A DNA stretch of 64,000 nucleotides, from contig NZ_MWVI01000099.1 in assembly GCF_002087295.1 (NCBI RefSeq), positions 159,658-223,657 of the forward strand. Direction: 5' to 3'. The DNA is from Vreelandella lionensis. GTDB taxonomy: Bacteria; Pseudomonadota; Gammaproteobacteria; Pseudomonadales; Halomonadaceae. The translations under genes were made by a program, and so were the position numbers. The notes under the pieces were generated by a model, which was not told the origin of the DNA, did no database searches, and saw only the letters and a list, made by a program, of their open reading frames with translations. This document shows positions 38,391-47,567 of this stretch, piece by piece; the stretch's first letter is position 1; each line of letters opens with the position of its first letter.

Positions 38391-39047
38391 ATGTCTATAC
38401 AACTAATGGCACTAAAAACAGCAGATCACTCCCTTTCAGCGGATGATTTGCTACCAGAAAGTCTGCATCAGTTTCTTGCCTGCCCAACGCCTGATGCGTG
38501 GTTGCAGTGGGCGCTTGCCAATCCTGAAACGCTGCTGATTGACCATGCGCAGTGTGAGAAGAAGGCGGCTTCCACCGCGATGAGCCTGCTTTACCGCTAT
38601 GTCGATCAGCCGCTTTTATTAAGCAAAATGTCTCAGCTTGCCCGCGAAGAGCTGCTGCACTTTGAACAAGTGGTGGGCCTGATGGAAAAGCGTGGGGTGG
38701 CCTATCATCACCTCACTGCCTCGCGCTATGCCGAGGGGCTGCGCAAACATTTACGCAGTAACGATCCTGAGCGCTTAATCGATGTACTGATTATTGGCGC
38801 ATTAATTGAGGCACGAAGCTGTGAGCGCTTTGCCCGCCTTATCCCTTACTTAGACGAAGAACTGGCGAAGTTCTACCGCACGCTGGTGAAGTCAGAAGGG
38901 CGCCATTTTGAAGATTATCTGCTGTTGGCGCGTCAACAGACCGCTGAGCCGATTGATGACCGTATTGCCTTCTTTGTCGCACGTGAAGCGGAGCTGATGA
39001 CGACTCCGGATACGGCGTTTCGTTTCCATAGCGGCGTGCCCGCCTAA
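38391..39047 (+). CDS. miaE: tRNA-(ms2io6A)-hydroxylase MiaE
   Basis: Di-iron, ferritin-like monooxygenase that hydroxylates the isopentenyl group of ms2i6A37 in tRNA, an oxygen-dependent step. 218 residues. Iron ligands are visible in helical EXXH-type motifs: HAQCEKKAA near residue 50, REELLHFEQV near 83-92, LIEARSCERF near 140-149 and KSEGRHFEDYL near 167-177. The ribosome site (GGTAGCGG) is weak. The intergenic region upstream is AT-rich with two inverted repeats. Confidence 0.93.
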   Translation: MSIQLMALKTADHSLSADDLLPESLHQFLACPTPDAWLQWALANPETLLIDHAQCEKKAASTAMSLLYRYVDQPLLLSKMSQLAREELLHFEQVVGLMEKRGVAYHHLTASRYAEGLRKHLRSNDPERLIDVLIIGALIEARSCERFARLIPYLDEELAKFYRTLVKSEGRHFEDYLLLARQQTAEPIDDRIAFFVAREAELMTTPDTAFRFHSGVPA

Positions 39048-39076
39048 GCCGCTGCTAGTCAGGCAGGATGTGTATC

Positions 39077-42000
39077 ATGCGCGATGCTCAACAGACAGAC
39101 CAGCTGACCTTGTTTGGTCACTTCTCCTTAACCCAGGGGGAGGATGTACTCACTCATTTCAGTTACGACAAAGTTAAGGCCCTGTTGGTGTATCTTTTGT
39201 TGCATCGCCAGCCGGTCAATCGTGCGGCACTGGCTGAGCTGCTCTGGCCAGACCAGGGGCTTTCGTCAGGTCGTACCAACTTGCGCCACGCGTTGCACTG
39301 CCTGCGTCAGTCCATGGGTGATAACGCCGATCAGGTATTGAACGTATCGCGACAGACTATCGCCTTTCATTTACCTGCCCACTGGCAGGTAGATCTACAT
39401 GACCTGCAGCAGTTGCTAGAAGGCCCCAAGGATTTAGAAACCCTTGAGGAGGTGATGTCATGCTACCAAGGCGATCTAATTGAAGAGTTGCAGTTGGCAA
39501 GTTGCAGCGAATTTCAGCGCTGGCTAGTGCAGGTGCGCAATGAGTGGCGTCAGCGGGTGATCCGGGTTGCCGAGCAAGTGCTTGAAGCTCACGACGAAAC
39601 GCCAGACGACATGCTGGAAGGCCTGGTGAGCCGCTTTTCAGGCTATGGGCCTTTCCATGAACGTTTGGTGCGTCAACTGGCCGAAAAAAATCAAATGGCC
39701 GCTGCTCATGAGCAGTACAACAGCTATTTGCAGTTGCTCGCGCTGTCGGGCCAGCAGCCGGAGCCCAGTTTCTTACAGTTGGCCAGCTACTGGTCGGACG
39801 GCAACCACGACCCGCGAGCCATGTCGCCCCAGGGCGCTTTTTCTCGTGCACTGGCAGCCGATAGCAAGCCGCTGCGTGAAGATGAGATTGAGCTTCGCCA
39901 ACTGTCGGTTATGGCGATTCGCTTACGTCTGAAAGGCGACTGGCAAGACCGGGCGGCAACTCGTAACTGTCTAGCGCTTCAGCTGGAACTATTGCGCTGG
40001 CTAGAGCAGCAGTGCCATCACTTAGGTGGCTTCTGGCTGCCAGGGGCCACCGGCGGTTTGGGACTGGCGTGTTTGGCACCCACGGCCCTGCGCATCAGCT
40101 TGCCGAGCTGGTAGCGCTCTATGAACACTGCCGCCAAGCGCTGCCGCCGGAAACTCAGCGCCATTGGGGTGGGGAAGGGGAAGCGCCTTCGTTTGAGCTG
40201 GCGGCTGGGTTACATAGCGGCCGTGTGGTTTATCTGCCTGAACGTCAGTTGGCTGACCCGCTTGGCCAAGTCACCCAGGTCTCCCTTGAGCTAATGGGCG
40301 CTGCTGAAGGTAGTGAACTAGTGATTTCTCAAGAAGCCAGCCAGCACATGCCCCCGGCACTGGACCTGCAGCCGCGCTTGGTGTCGCGCTTGGTGGCAAG
40401 CGATGGTCGAGTGCGCTTGCGGGCGCTGGTGTTAGGCCAGAATGAAGGCGGCCGGGATGCGCTGCCGCCTAGTCTGGTCGGCCGCGAAACGTCACTGCGT
40501 ACGCTGCGTGATGCGCTGGCAAGAGCGGGTATCGGCTTAAGGCAAAGTGTCTTGGTGCGGGGTGCCTCAGGCATGGGAAAATCGGCGCTGATGGTTGGTT
40601 TTCGTCAGCTTGAACTTAGCCGCGATGCCGCTATCTGTTGGCAGCCAACCACACGCTTGTCGGTGTTAGAGCCTTACGGGGTGGCCCGTTCTCTCTTGGC
40701 GTGGCATCTAGGCGCCACGCCTACTCAAGAAGCATTGCATGAGTTGCAGGCATCGTTGGGTGATACAGCGCTAGACGATGCTCGCCAACAGCTGTTGGAA
40801 GAGGCGCTGGGGGTTAGGGACGTTCAGGAAATTACTCAGCTTACCCAAAGCGGGGAAGCGGTAGAGTTGGTCGTGAAACTGCTGCTCCGTCTGATCGTCC
40901 AGCGCGCTGGCACCCAGACTCTCGTCTTGATGGTTGATGATCTACAGTGGTTGGACGAACCCTCCTTCAAAGTATTGGCCGGTTTACAAGCTCGTCTGCC
41001 CATCAATACGGCCTTCATGCTGGTGGCCAGTCATCACGGTCGTGAAGCGCTACCAGTGAAGCTGCATTGGGATCAGCAAATTACCCTCGGCAAGCTCGAT
41101 GCGCTGCAGTCGTCTCGGCTGCTCTCCCAGCTATCGCGCCGTTATCGAATGCATTTGAGCCCTCGGCTGCGTAATCAGATTATTGAGCGATGCGACGGCG
41201 TGCCACTCTACATGCAGGAGATATGCCGTCGTCTGGATATGGACCGTCGCGAAGGGCGCAGCGTCCAGTTCGATGAGTTGCCCAAAGGGCTGCTTGGCCT
41301 GCTGGCCAGCCGTATCGATCAGCTGGAAGGGGATCGGGAAATTGCCCATATTGCGGCGGTGCTGGGCAAACGCTTCCGCCTCGACTTCCTGGCTGAATGC
41401 AGCGGCTGGGATAAAGCGCGGATTTCTCAAGCCGTAGAGCATATGCGCCTGCTGGAAATTATTGAGCCGGTTGATAAAGAGAGCGGCGAGCACGAGTACC
41501 AGTTTAGCCATCAGCTACTACAAGAAGCGGCTTATCTCTCCTGCCCCCGGGATGTAAGGGTCAAGCTGCACCAGCAGGTCGTTACGCTGATTGAAGAGCG
41601 TTTCCCTGTGTGGATCAGCCGCCATCCGGGGGATTTCGCCACCCATCTGCGCCGCAGCGGCCACTACGCTCGAGGCGCGCGCTATTTCGAACTGTCTGCC
41701 CGTGAAGCGCTGAAGGTGAGCGCGAACCGTACGGCGCTGCGGATGGCCGACTTCGGTTTGGCCAGTTTGCGCCACGTTGACCATGAAGTGGAACGTGAGG
41801 TCAGCCTACTTACCGTGCGTGGGCAGGCAGCGTTTGCGCTGGAAGGCCATGGCTCGCCCACTGCCCACGAAAGCTTTGTGCGCGCCCGGGAGCTGCTGCG
41901 TCAATCCGGTGGTGATTCGCCGGAAGACCCGGAAGATTTAGAACAAATTTTCCTAGTCAAGTGGGGGCTGTGGGTAGGCCGCAGCCAGCGCTACGCCCAT

Positions 42001-42981
42001 GCCGATGCGTTTGCACTTGCCTCTACCTTGGCGGATATTGCCGAGCGTCTGGAAGACCCGCGCTATCGCCGTTTGGCCGACTATGCCCGGGCGCACTGTG
42101 AGTACTGGGCCGGACGAATTCAGCAGGCCCATGACCACCTGGATGAAATCGACCCGCTCAATGCGCAAATGATGATCGAGTGGCTGCCCTTCTCGGATCA
42201 CCCGCAAGTGACAGCTGCCTGCTTCCAGGGCTGGGCACTCTGTTTACGTGGCGACTATCAGCGCGCCGAGCGTCACGTCTCGTCGGCCATCCGTCTTGCT
42301 GAGAAAATTGGTCACCCGGGAACGCTTGCCATGGCGTTAATGTTTGCCGCAGCGCTCTATCGCCAATTAGGGCATGTGCATCTTGCGGCACGCCATGCTG
42401 AGCGCGCGGCCGCCATGACGGGCACGCCGGACCTTCAGCTGTGGCAAATCTCCGCCCAAGGTGTGTTGGGTTGGCAGAGGGCCATGGCGGGGGATCACGC
42501 TGGTTTAGTCCAATTAAGAGATAGTCTGGACCAGATGGCTGAGCTGAATGGGCGAGATCGTTTCCAGCGCCCCGTCCTTTGGTACTCAGATGCCTGTATT
42601 GAACTTGGCGAGTTAAAGGCCGCCGAGGAGTATCTGGATCAGTGTTTGGTGATTGCCCGAGAGCGCACCACGCTCTTTTTGCCCGAGTTGGCGACTCAAC
42701 TGGCCAGAGTGCGTGACTTGCTGGGGCACCCGGCCAGTGAAGTAAAGGCGCTTGCCGAAATGGCGATTGTGCAGTCACGGGAACACGGCAACCGCCATCA
42801 AGAGTTAGCGGCCTTGGAGCTTTGGCTTACGCGGATTTCACCCAATGATCAGCAGGCAAAAGAGGCGTTCCGTCGCCTGTTGAGCGAGGTTAGCCACAGC
42901 GATGCACCGGTGCTGGTGCGCTGGGTTAGCCTACTGGATCGCCGTTTGCCCCACTCGCTGAGTGTTGAAAACGAGGCTTAA
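39077..42981 (+). CDS. Giant SARP/STAND-type regulator: BTAD, degenerate cyclase domain, AAA ATPase and TPRs (frame broken by one missing base)
   Basis: Repaired length about 1301 residues. Residues 1-95 form a winged-helix DNA-binding domain (DKVKALLVYLLLHRQPVNRAALAELLWPD-type SARP start). Residues ~97-240 are a BTAD helical domain. Residues ~275-440 resemble a class III nucleotidyl cyclase without its metal aspartates (LSVMAIRL, GGFGTGVFG, AAGLHSGRVVY). An AAA_16/STAND ATPase follows with Walker A RGASGMGKSAL near 495 and Walker B VLMVDDLQWLDE near 615. About 500 residues of TPR-like helices finish the protein. A T is missing near 40058. The ATG at 39077 has AGGCAGG nine bases upstream. Target genes are unknown; miaE lies 29 bases before. 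Confidence 0.8.
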
Positions 42982-42985
42982 ACGT

Positions 42986-43267
42986 TCAGCGAGTGCTCTC
43001 TTCTAGCCACGACAGCGTGGCGAGCGCCTCATCGCGGTGCTCGCCACACACGGTGGGGTCATAATCGAACTGCCCGCACACCATCGGGCGCAGCGGGCTG
43101 CCAAACAGCATGCATAAGTTGTTGGCGTCGAGTTGAACGCAGCGCACCCCCGCCGGTTTGCCCTCGGGCATTCCGGGTATCGGCGATGTAATAGACGGAG
43201 CTATACAACAAGCGCCGCAGCCTGCTCGGCATGTGGCGCTGCTGTCACTGGTGATCAACTCGCTCAT
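42986..43267 (-). CDS. YkgJ family cysteine cluster protein
   Basis: 93 residues with a CxxxCGACC cluster at residues 13-21 and further cysteines in GVRCVQLD, NLCMLFG, MVCGQFD and TVCGEH. This spacing defines the YkgJ zinc/iron-chelating family, of unknown function. The ATG overlaps the queD stop as ATGA, so it is translated with the que operon; a link to 7-deazaguanine metabolism is only suggested by position. Confidence 0.85.
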   Translation of the reverse strand: MSELITSDSSATCRAGCGACCIAPSITSPIPGMPEGKPAGVRCVQLDANNLCMLFGSPLRPMVCGQFDYDPTVCGEHRDEALATLSWLEESTR

Positions 43268-44099
43268 GGGCTCGCTTGTGCCGTCGCGCCTTTGTCGATT
43301 CCTTCAAAGGCGTATACGTGAGTGGCGGTCCCCGTTTGCTTGGCGATCTGATCGGCCAGCCAGAGGGCAATATTTTCTACCGTCGTGGGCTTTGGCAGCA
43401 CGCTACAGCGCTCAGATGGCAAGGTGATTGAGAAGCTGCCTTGGGCTGCTTCATAGCGGCAGGTGAGCTGTGACTCGCTATGCTCTGCTATATCTGCCTC
43501 TCTTCCAAAAGATAACGATTATCCAGCCACGCTCCCCATTGCTGTTCCAACTGCGGCTGTCGCTGTTGTTCCTGGAAGATATGCAGGCGAGAGCGATGCC
43601 CGTGGGCAATGCGCTGGCAGTTACCCGAATGACGTTTTAATCCATGGCTATAGCCATAGGCAGCACCATTGATAAGCTCATCGCTTAGCGTGAGCGTCAC
43701 GCGTTCAACATTGGCTGGCCGCTGCTCGGTGAGTTGGGCGCTGAGGTGCTGAGTCACCCGTTCTAGAGTGATCGATGCCCAGGGAAGCAGGGTAAATGCC
43801 TCTGTCGGTCCACGAACTTCCATCACGTAGGGCGTGGTGGTGCGAATGCAGAGCCCTTCATCGCATTCGCTGACCTCAACACCGGGTGCTTGGGTGGGCA
43901 CCAGTAGGGTGTGGTCCAGTCCGCTATCCAGGGTGCGTTTGATCCACGGCTTTACTTCACCGAAGTCGAACAGCATTCCGTCCTCGCCTAGTTCACCCTC
44001 TAGTTGAGCATCCACTTGCCAGCTACAGCCAACCAACCCTTTCGTGGGGCACCAAAGAGAGACATCGATATGGGTCAGGTGGTTAACAAATAGCGCCAT
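43264..44099 (-). CDS. queD: Tandem-domain 6-pyruvoyl-tetrahydropterin synthase-like protein, QueD type (frame broken by one missing base)
   Basis: Predicted 6-carboxytetrahydropterin synthase of the queuosine precursor pathway. Repaired length is 278 residues, twice the usual QueD, with two T-fold halves. The first half has GMLFDFGEV and LDHTLLV but lacks the zinc histidines. The second has YSHGLKRHSGNCQRIAHGH (zinc and catalytic Cys region), PTTVENIALWL and a final FEGIDKGA, but LDN in place of LDH. A base is missing near 43501, where YLLEE should continue EADIAEHSESQL. Start overlaps the queE stop (TAATG); stop overlaps the YkgJ gene. Confidence 0.85.
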
Positions 44100-44761
44100 T
44101 ACTCAAATCCTGCGATTTTGTGCGTTTGCAGTGACAGCCGCCACTGTGGGTTGGCCATGCAGTACGCAGTGGTGGCCTGAACGGTCGCCGCGCCGTCGGT
44201 GGCAATACTCTTTTGAGCGACGGCGCTGAGATCCATCGGCTGTAAAAAGAAGTGACTAAAGGCGAGGTGAGAAAACTGCTCCGGTGGCGCATCGGCCTGG
44301 GGGAAAACCAGTTTCAACTCATCGCCTTGGGTGATCGCTAGCGGGTTGCTACCCTTAGGGCTAACGCAGAGCCAGTCAATGCCCGCAGGAGCGGGCACCG
44401 TACCGTTGGTTTCCACTGCCACTTCGAAGCCTTCGCTATGCAGCGTGGCAATGAGCTCGGTATCGAGCTGTAGCAGCGGTTCGCCGCCGGTAAATACCAC
44501 GTATGGCACGGCGTTGTTAGCTTCCTGAGGCCACAGCGCTTTGATGTGTTCTGCCAGCGCCTGGGCTGTGTTAAACCGGCCGCCATTAACTCCGTCGGTA
44601 CCGTTAAAGTCGGTGTCGCAAAAGGTACATTGTGCGTTCGCTCGATCTATTTCCCGGCCTGACCAAAGATTGCAGCCTGTAAAACGGCAGAACACGCTGG
44701 CACGACCTGCCTGGGCGCCTTCACCCTGTAAGGTGTAGAAGGCTTCTTTAACGTGATACAT
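44099..44761 (-). CDS. queE: 7-carboxy-7-deazaguanine synthase QueE
   Basis: Radical SAM enzyme that contracts 6-carboxytetrahydropterin to CDG. 220 residues: FYTLQGEGAQAGRASVFCRFTGCNL, where the cluster cysteines have the long insertion seen in this clade (CNLWSGREIDRANAQCTFC), then TGGEPLLQ and VETNGTVP. Overlaps queC upstream (TGATG) and queD downstream, giving a tightly coupled queC-queE-queD-ykgJ operon. Confidence 0.94.
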   Translation of the reverse strand: MYHVKEAFYTLQGEGAQAGRASVFCRFTGCNLWSGREIDRANAQCTFCDTDFNGTDGVNGGRFNTAQALAEHIKALWPQEANNAVPYVVFTGGEPLLQLDTELIATLHSEGFEVAVETNGTVPAPAGIDWLCVSPKGSNPLAITQGDELKLVFPQADAPPEQFSHLAFSHFFLQPMDLSAVAQKSIATDGAATVQATTAYCMANPQWRLSLQTHKIAGFE

Positions 44762-45472
44762 CAGTGCGCCACCTGTGAAGTGTCGATGGCGTAGTCGAGA
44801 GGATCGACGCTGTGATTAGCCGCAAAGGCGGCCAACCGCTCGCGACAACTACCGCACTGGCCGCAGGCAAGCTCGCGGCCCTCATAGCAGGTCCACGTGT
44901 GACGATAGTCCAAGCCCATGCTCAGCCCGTCGCGCAAAATATCCGCCTTGCTGGCATGCAGGTAAGGGGCATGCAGCGCAACAGGCTCAAAGTTGGCAAT
45001 GCCAGCTACGTGGTTCATGGCTTCCACAAACTCGGGGCGGCAGTCGGGATATAGGATGTGATCGCCGCCGTGAGCGCCATAATCGACGCGCGCAGCGCCA
45101 ATGTTGACCGCTTTGGCAATCGCCAGTGACAGTAGAATCATATTGCGATTGGGCACCACCGTGGCGCTGAGATTGTCAGCATCATAGTCGCCGGTGGGCA
45201 TGTCGATAGCGCTATTGGTTAGCGCTGAGTTATCAATCAAGCCGTGAATCGCGCGAATATCAACGACTTGATGGGGGATGCCCAGCGATTCGCACACTTG
45301 GCGGGCGGTATCGAGCTCCCGACGATGACGCTGGCCATAGTCGAAAGAGAGGGCGTGAACGTTAAGCCCTTCGCCGAATGGCTCGGTGTAACACAGTGAA
45401 GGAATCCATGCCGCCTGAGTAAATCACGACGGTGGCTGACGCGTTAGCGTCTGGTGTGGCGGTAGATGACAT
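44761..45472 (-). CDS. queC: 7-cyano-7-deazaguanine synthase QueC (frame broken by one extra base)
   Basis: ATP-dependent conversion of CDG to preQ0. The N-terminus [29 protein letters not shown] contains the PP-loop SGGMDS. An extra C near 45376 shifts the frame; without it the protein reads [24 protein letters not shown] and joins the rest, which has [25 protein letters not shown] and the zinc site [10 protein letters not shown]. Repaired length is 236 residues. The start codon has no clear Shine-Dalgarno sequence and lies very close to the only promoter candidate. Confidence 0.92.
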
Positions 45473-45483
45473 ACAAGTTGCTC

Positions 45484-45513
45484 ATAGTCGGAGAATTTAT
45501 GCGTACTTGTCAA
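45484..45513 (-). promoter_or_regulatory. Candidate promoter of the queCED operon
   Basis: On the minus strand TTGACA and GACTAT are 18 bases apart. Transcription would begin only about five bases before the queC ATG, giving an almost leaderless message. Sixteen bases upstream of the -35 is the inverted repeat TTCCGG-N8-CCGGAA (45529-45548), a possible operator. I see no preQ1 riboswitch. Confidence 0.35.
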
Positions 45514-45675
45514 TTGGGCAAGACAGTGTTCCGGGGTCCGGTCCGGAAGGGCGGCAGTTTACGCAATAGCGATTAATCTGACCAGCATCCGCCGCGCTTG
45601 AGGTGCTTCTCATTCGGTGTGTGGGTGGCTGGTTGCCATGTTAAGCTACTGGCTCTAGCCGTTAGGAAGATACTT

Positions 45676-46092
45676 ATGGCCACTATAAAACATAGCGAAA
45701 TCATCAAAGCGTCTCCGGAGCGAGTGTTTGATCTTCTGCGCCGCGTGGAGGATTTTGCCGATTATTCCGATCTTATCCATTCCATCGACAGCTTGGGTGA
45801 AAACCGTTACCGCTGGCATGTGAGAGCAGTGGGGATGGATTGGGCATTTGATGTTGCTGTTACTGAGATTGAGCCACCCCATGTCTTGGCTTGGGAGTCG
45901 TTGGAGGGGGTGAAAAACCAGGGTCGCTATCAGCTGCGCGAAGTGCCTGAGGGGACGGAAGTAGCACTGACTCTGCAGTACGATATCCGCAACCGTTTAA
46001 TGGAAAAAGCGGTAAACAAAGCGGCGAAACCATTAGTGGGAAAGGTCAGTCGGCAAATTCTTGAGCGTGTTGAAGCGCGCTTAAATGGCTGA
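45676..46092 (+). CDS. SRPBCC family (polyketide cyclase/START-like) protein
   Basis: 138 residues forming one helix-grip domain: HSEIIKASPERVFDLLRRVEDFADYSDLIHSI, WAFDVAVTEIEPPHVLAWESLEGVKNQGRY, then a C-terminal amphipathic helix. Such proteins bind hydrophobic ligands or, in the RatA/COQ10 branch, act with quinones or ribosomes; the sequence does not decide. AGGAAGAT precedes the ATG. It stands alone between the que operon and a DUF2789 gene. Confidence 0.75.
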   Translation: MATIKHSEIIKASPERVFDLLRRVEDFADYSDLIHSIDSLGENRYRWHVRAVGMDWAFDVAVTEIEPPHVLAWESLEGVKNQGRYQLREVPEGTEVALTLQYDIRNRLMEKAVNKAAKPLVGKVSRQILERVEARLNG

Positions 46093-46113
46093 GCGCCGCC
46101 CATAGGCGGCGCT
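46092..46113. terminator. Hairpin without T-run between convergent genes
   Basis: Perfect 9-bp stem AGCGCCGCC / GGCGGCGCT with a CATA loop begins at the stop of the SRPBCC gene. Neither side has a T-run, so factor-independent termination is doubtful; it may stabilise the 3' ends. Confidence 0.4.
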
Positions 46114-46126
46114 GAAGAGAGCGTTG

Positions 46127-46366
46127 TTAGACAGGTTTATGCATGGAGGCGTCAAGATGATCGACCACTTCTGCCCAATCGGCGTCTTCCTGCACGGCTT
46201 CTTTTAGAAAATCAGCTTGGCCCTCATTCCAGCAGGGGGCGTCTGCCAGCGGCATCTCCTTAGGCAGCGGTGAGTGCCGCTGAATAAAGCGTTCGATGGA
46301 TTCAGCATCCGAGCGTAACCCTAACTGCTCAAATAGTTCGCTAAAGTGATGTACCGGTTGATCCAT
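46127..46366 (-). CDS. DUF2789 domain-containing protein
   Basis: 79 residues from the ATG at 46366, which has AGGAAG at good spacing; an in-frame extension upstream lacks a site. The pattern HFSELFEQLGLRSDAESIERFI, PLADAPCWNEGQADFLKEA and DADWAEVVDHLDA is that of DUF2789, a short acidic protein common in Pseudomonas and Halomonas with no known function. Confidence 0.8.
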   Translation of the reverse strand: MDQPVHHFSELFEQLGLRSDAESIERFIQRHSPLPKEMPLADAPCWNEGQADFLKEAVQEDADWAEVVDHLDASMHKPV

Positions 46367-46466
46367 AAGTGGCTTCCTATCCAGTGGGTGGTTAATACAC
46401 GTTAAGGACATTGTTTAACCATAGCGGGAATAAACCACTATGCCAGTGTAGTACTGGCTAGATCAT

Positions 46467-47537
46467 TTAACGTTCGCCCACTAGCGTCGTTAAAAATCGT
46501 CGCCTCTGATCCTCTAATGAAATTGGTTGCGCTAGCACATGCACCAGTTTGGTGTAGGCGGCCTCGGGCGTCATGTCATCGCCGGATAACACCCCAGCAT
46601 CGGTGAGACCGTGCCCTGCTGCATAAGCCCCCATATGTACACGCCCTTGTGGGCATTGGCTGATGGCGGCGATGAGTTTGCCTTCTCCGCTCGCCTTGGC
46701 AATCACCTCTAGTAGCGCGGGGTTATCCGGTAAATTGCCTGCGCCCCATAGCTGTAGCAGCGCGCCTTTCACGTTTGGATGGCTAAGCCACGCCTCTAAT
46801 TGCCAGGGCGCCATGCCAGGCCATAGGGTAATGCGAACCACCTCGCCATTGGCGACAGGCTGGTAGTCCACCAGCTCAAAGCGCGGAGCCCCGCGCTGCT
46901 GGTAAGACAAGCCGCGGCTGGGGAACAGAATAAAGTCGTCGCCGATGCGCTCGCCCAGCAGTGGGTAGTTGGGTGAGGAAAACGCCTCGACAGCCTCGCT
47001 GTGCTGTTTGATGGCGCGCGTGCCTCTGAGCAGGCGGTTGGCAAAATAAATGGCCACTTCCTGTAGTTCGGGATGGGCAGCAAATCGTAGGGCGCCGTAG
47101 AGATTTTGTAAGGCATCGCTGTTAGGAGCCTCTAGGGGAGCCATGGCACCCGTCAACACTACAGGCCTATCTAAGCCCTGCAATTGGTAGGCTAAGCTAG
47201 CGGCGGTCCAACTTAGCGTGTCGGTACCGTGAATCACCACAAAACCACGATGCTCTGTAAAGCGCTCGGCGATGTCGGCGGCTAACTGCTGCCATGTCAT
47301 TGGGGTCGCCGCGCTGGAATCAATAAGAGGTGAGTAGCTGATGACATCATAAGCAGGGAGCATTTGTTGGTCCCGCAACGGCAGCTGGCTCAGTGCGCTG
47401 GCCAAGCGTTCAGGAAAATCACCGGCAGGTGAGAGCCCGTTAGCCTGAGGCTGCATACCGATCGTGCCGCCGGTGTAAATCACAAGCAACCGCTCTTGGC
47501 TGCTTTGAGCATCTGCAAGGAGAGGAGCCTGGCTCAT
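46467..47537 (-). CDS. ansA: Type I (cytosolic) L-asparaginase
   Basis: Hydrolyses L-asparagine to aspartate and ammonia. 356 residues, no signal peptide, so the low-affinity cytosolic type. First catalytic Thr in VIYTGGTIGM near residues 19-28; second in HGTDTLSWTA near 103-112 with its Asp; later GAMAPLEAPNSDA and the C-terminal ligand site SQCPQGRV. The stop region is followed 101 bases later by the DUF2789 gene on the same strand. Confidence 0.92.
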   Translation of the reverse strand: MSQAPLLADAQSSQERLLVIYTGGTIGMQPQANGLSPAGDFPERLASALSQLPLRDQQMLPAYDVISYSPLIDSSAATPMTWQQLAADIAERFTEHRGFVVIHGTDTLSWTAASLAYQLQGLDRPVVLTGAMAPLEAPNSDALQNLYGALRFAAHPELQEVAIYFANRLLRGTRAIKQHSEAVEAFSSPNYPLLGERIGDDFILFPSRGLSYQQRGAPRFELVDYQPVANGEVVRITLWPGMAPWQLEAWLSHPNVKGALLQLWGAGNLPDNPALLEVIAKASGEGKLIAAISQCPQGRVHMGAYAAGHGLTDAGVLSGDDMTPEAAYTKLVHVLAQPISLEDQRRRFLTTLVGER

Positions 47538-47567
47538 CGCTGTATCCTGTTAAAAGCTAAGAAGTGG

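Noticed and set aside
42158..42778. 206-codon minus-strand frame inside the TPR part of the SARP-type gene
   Set aside because: Pro/Arg/Trp-rich composition of an antisense frame; the plus-strand protein is continuous and domain-like.
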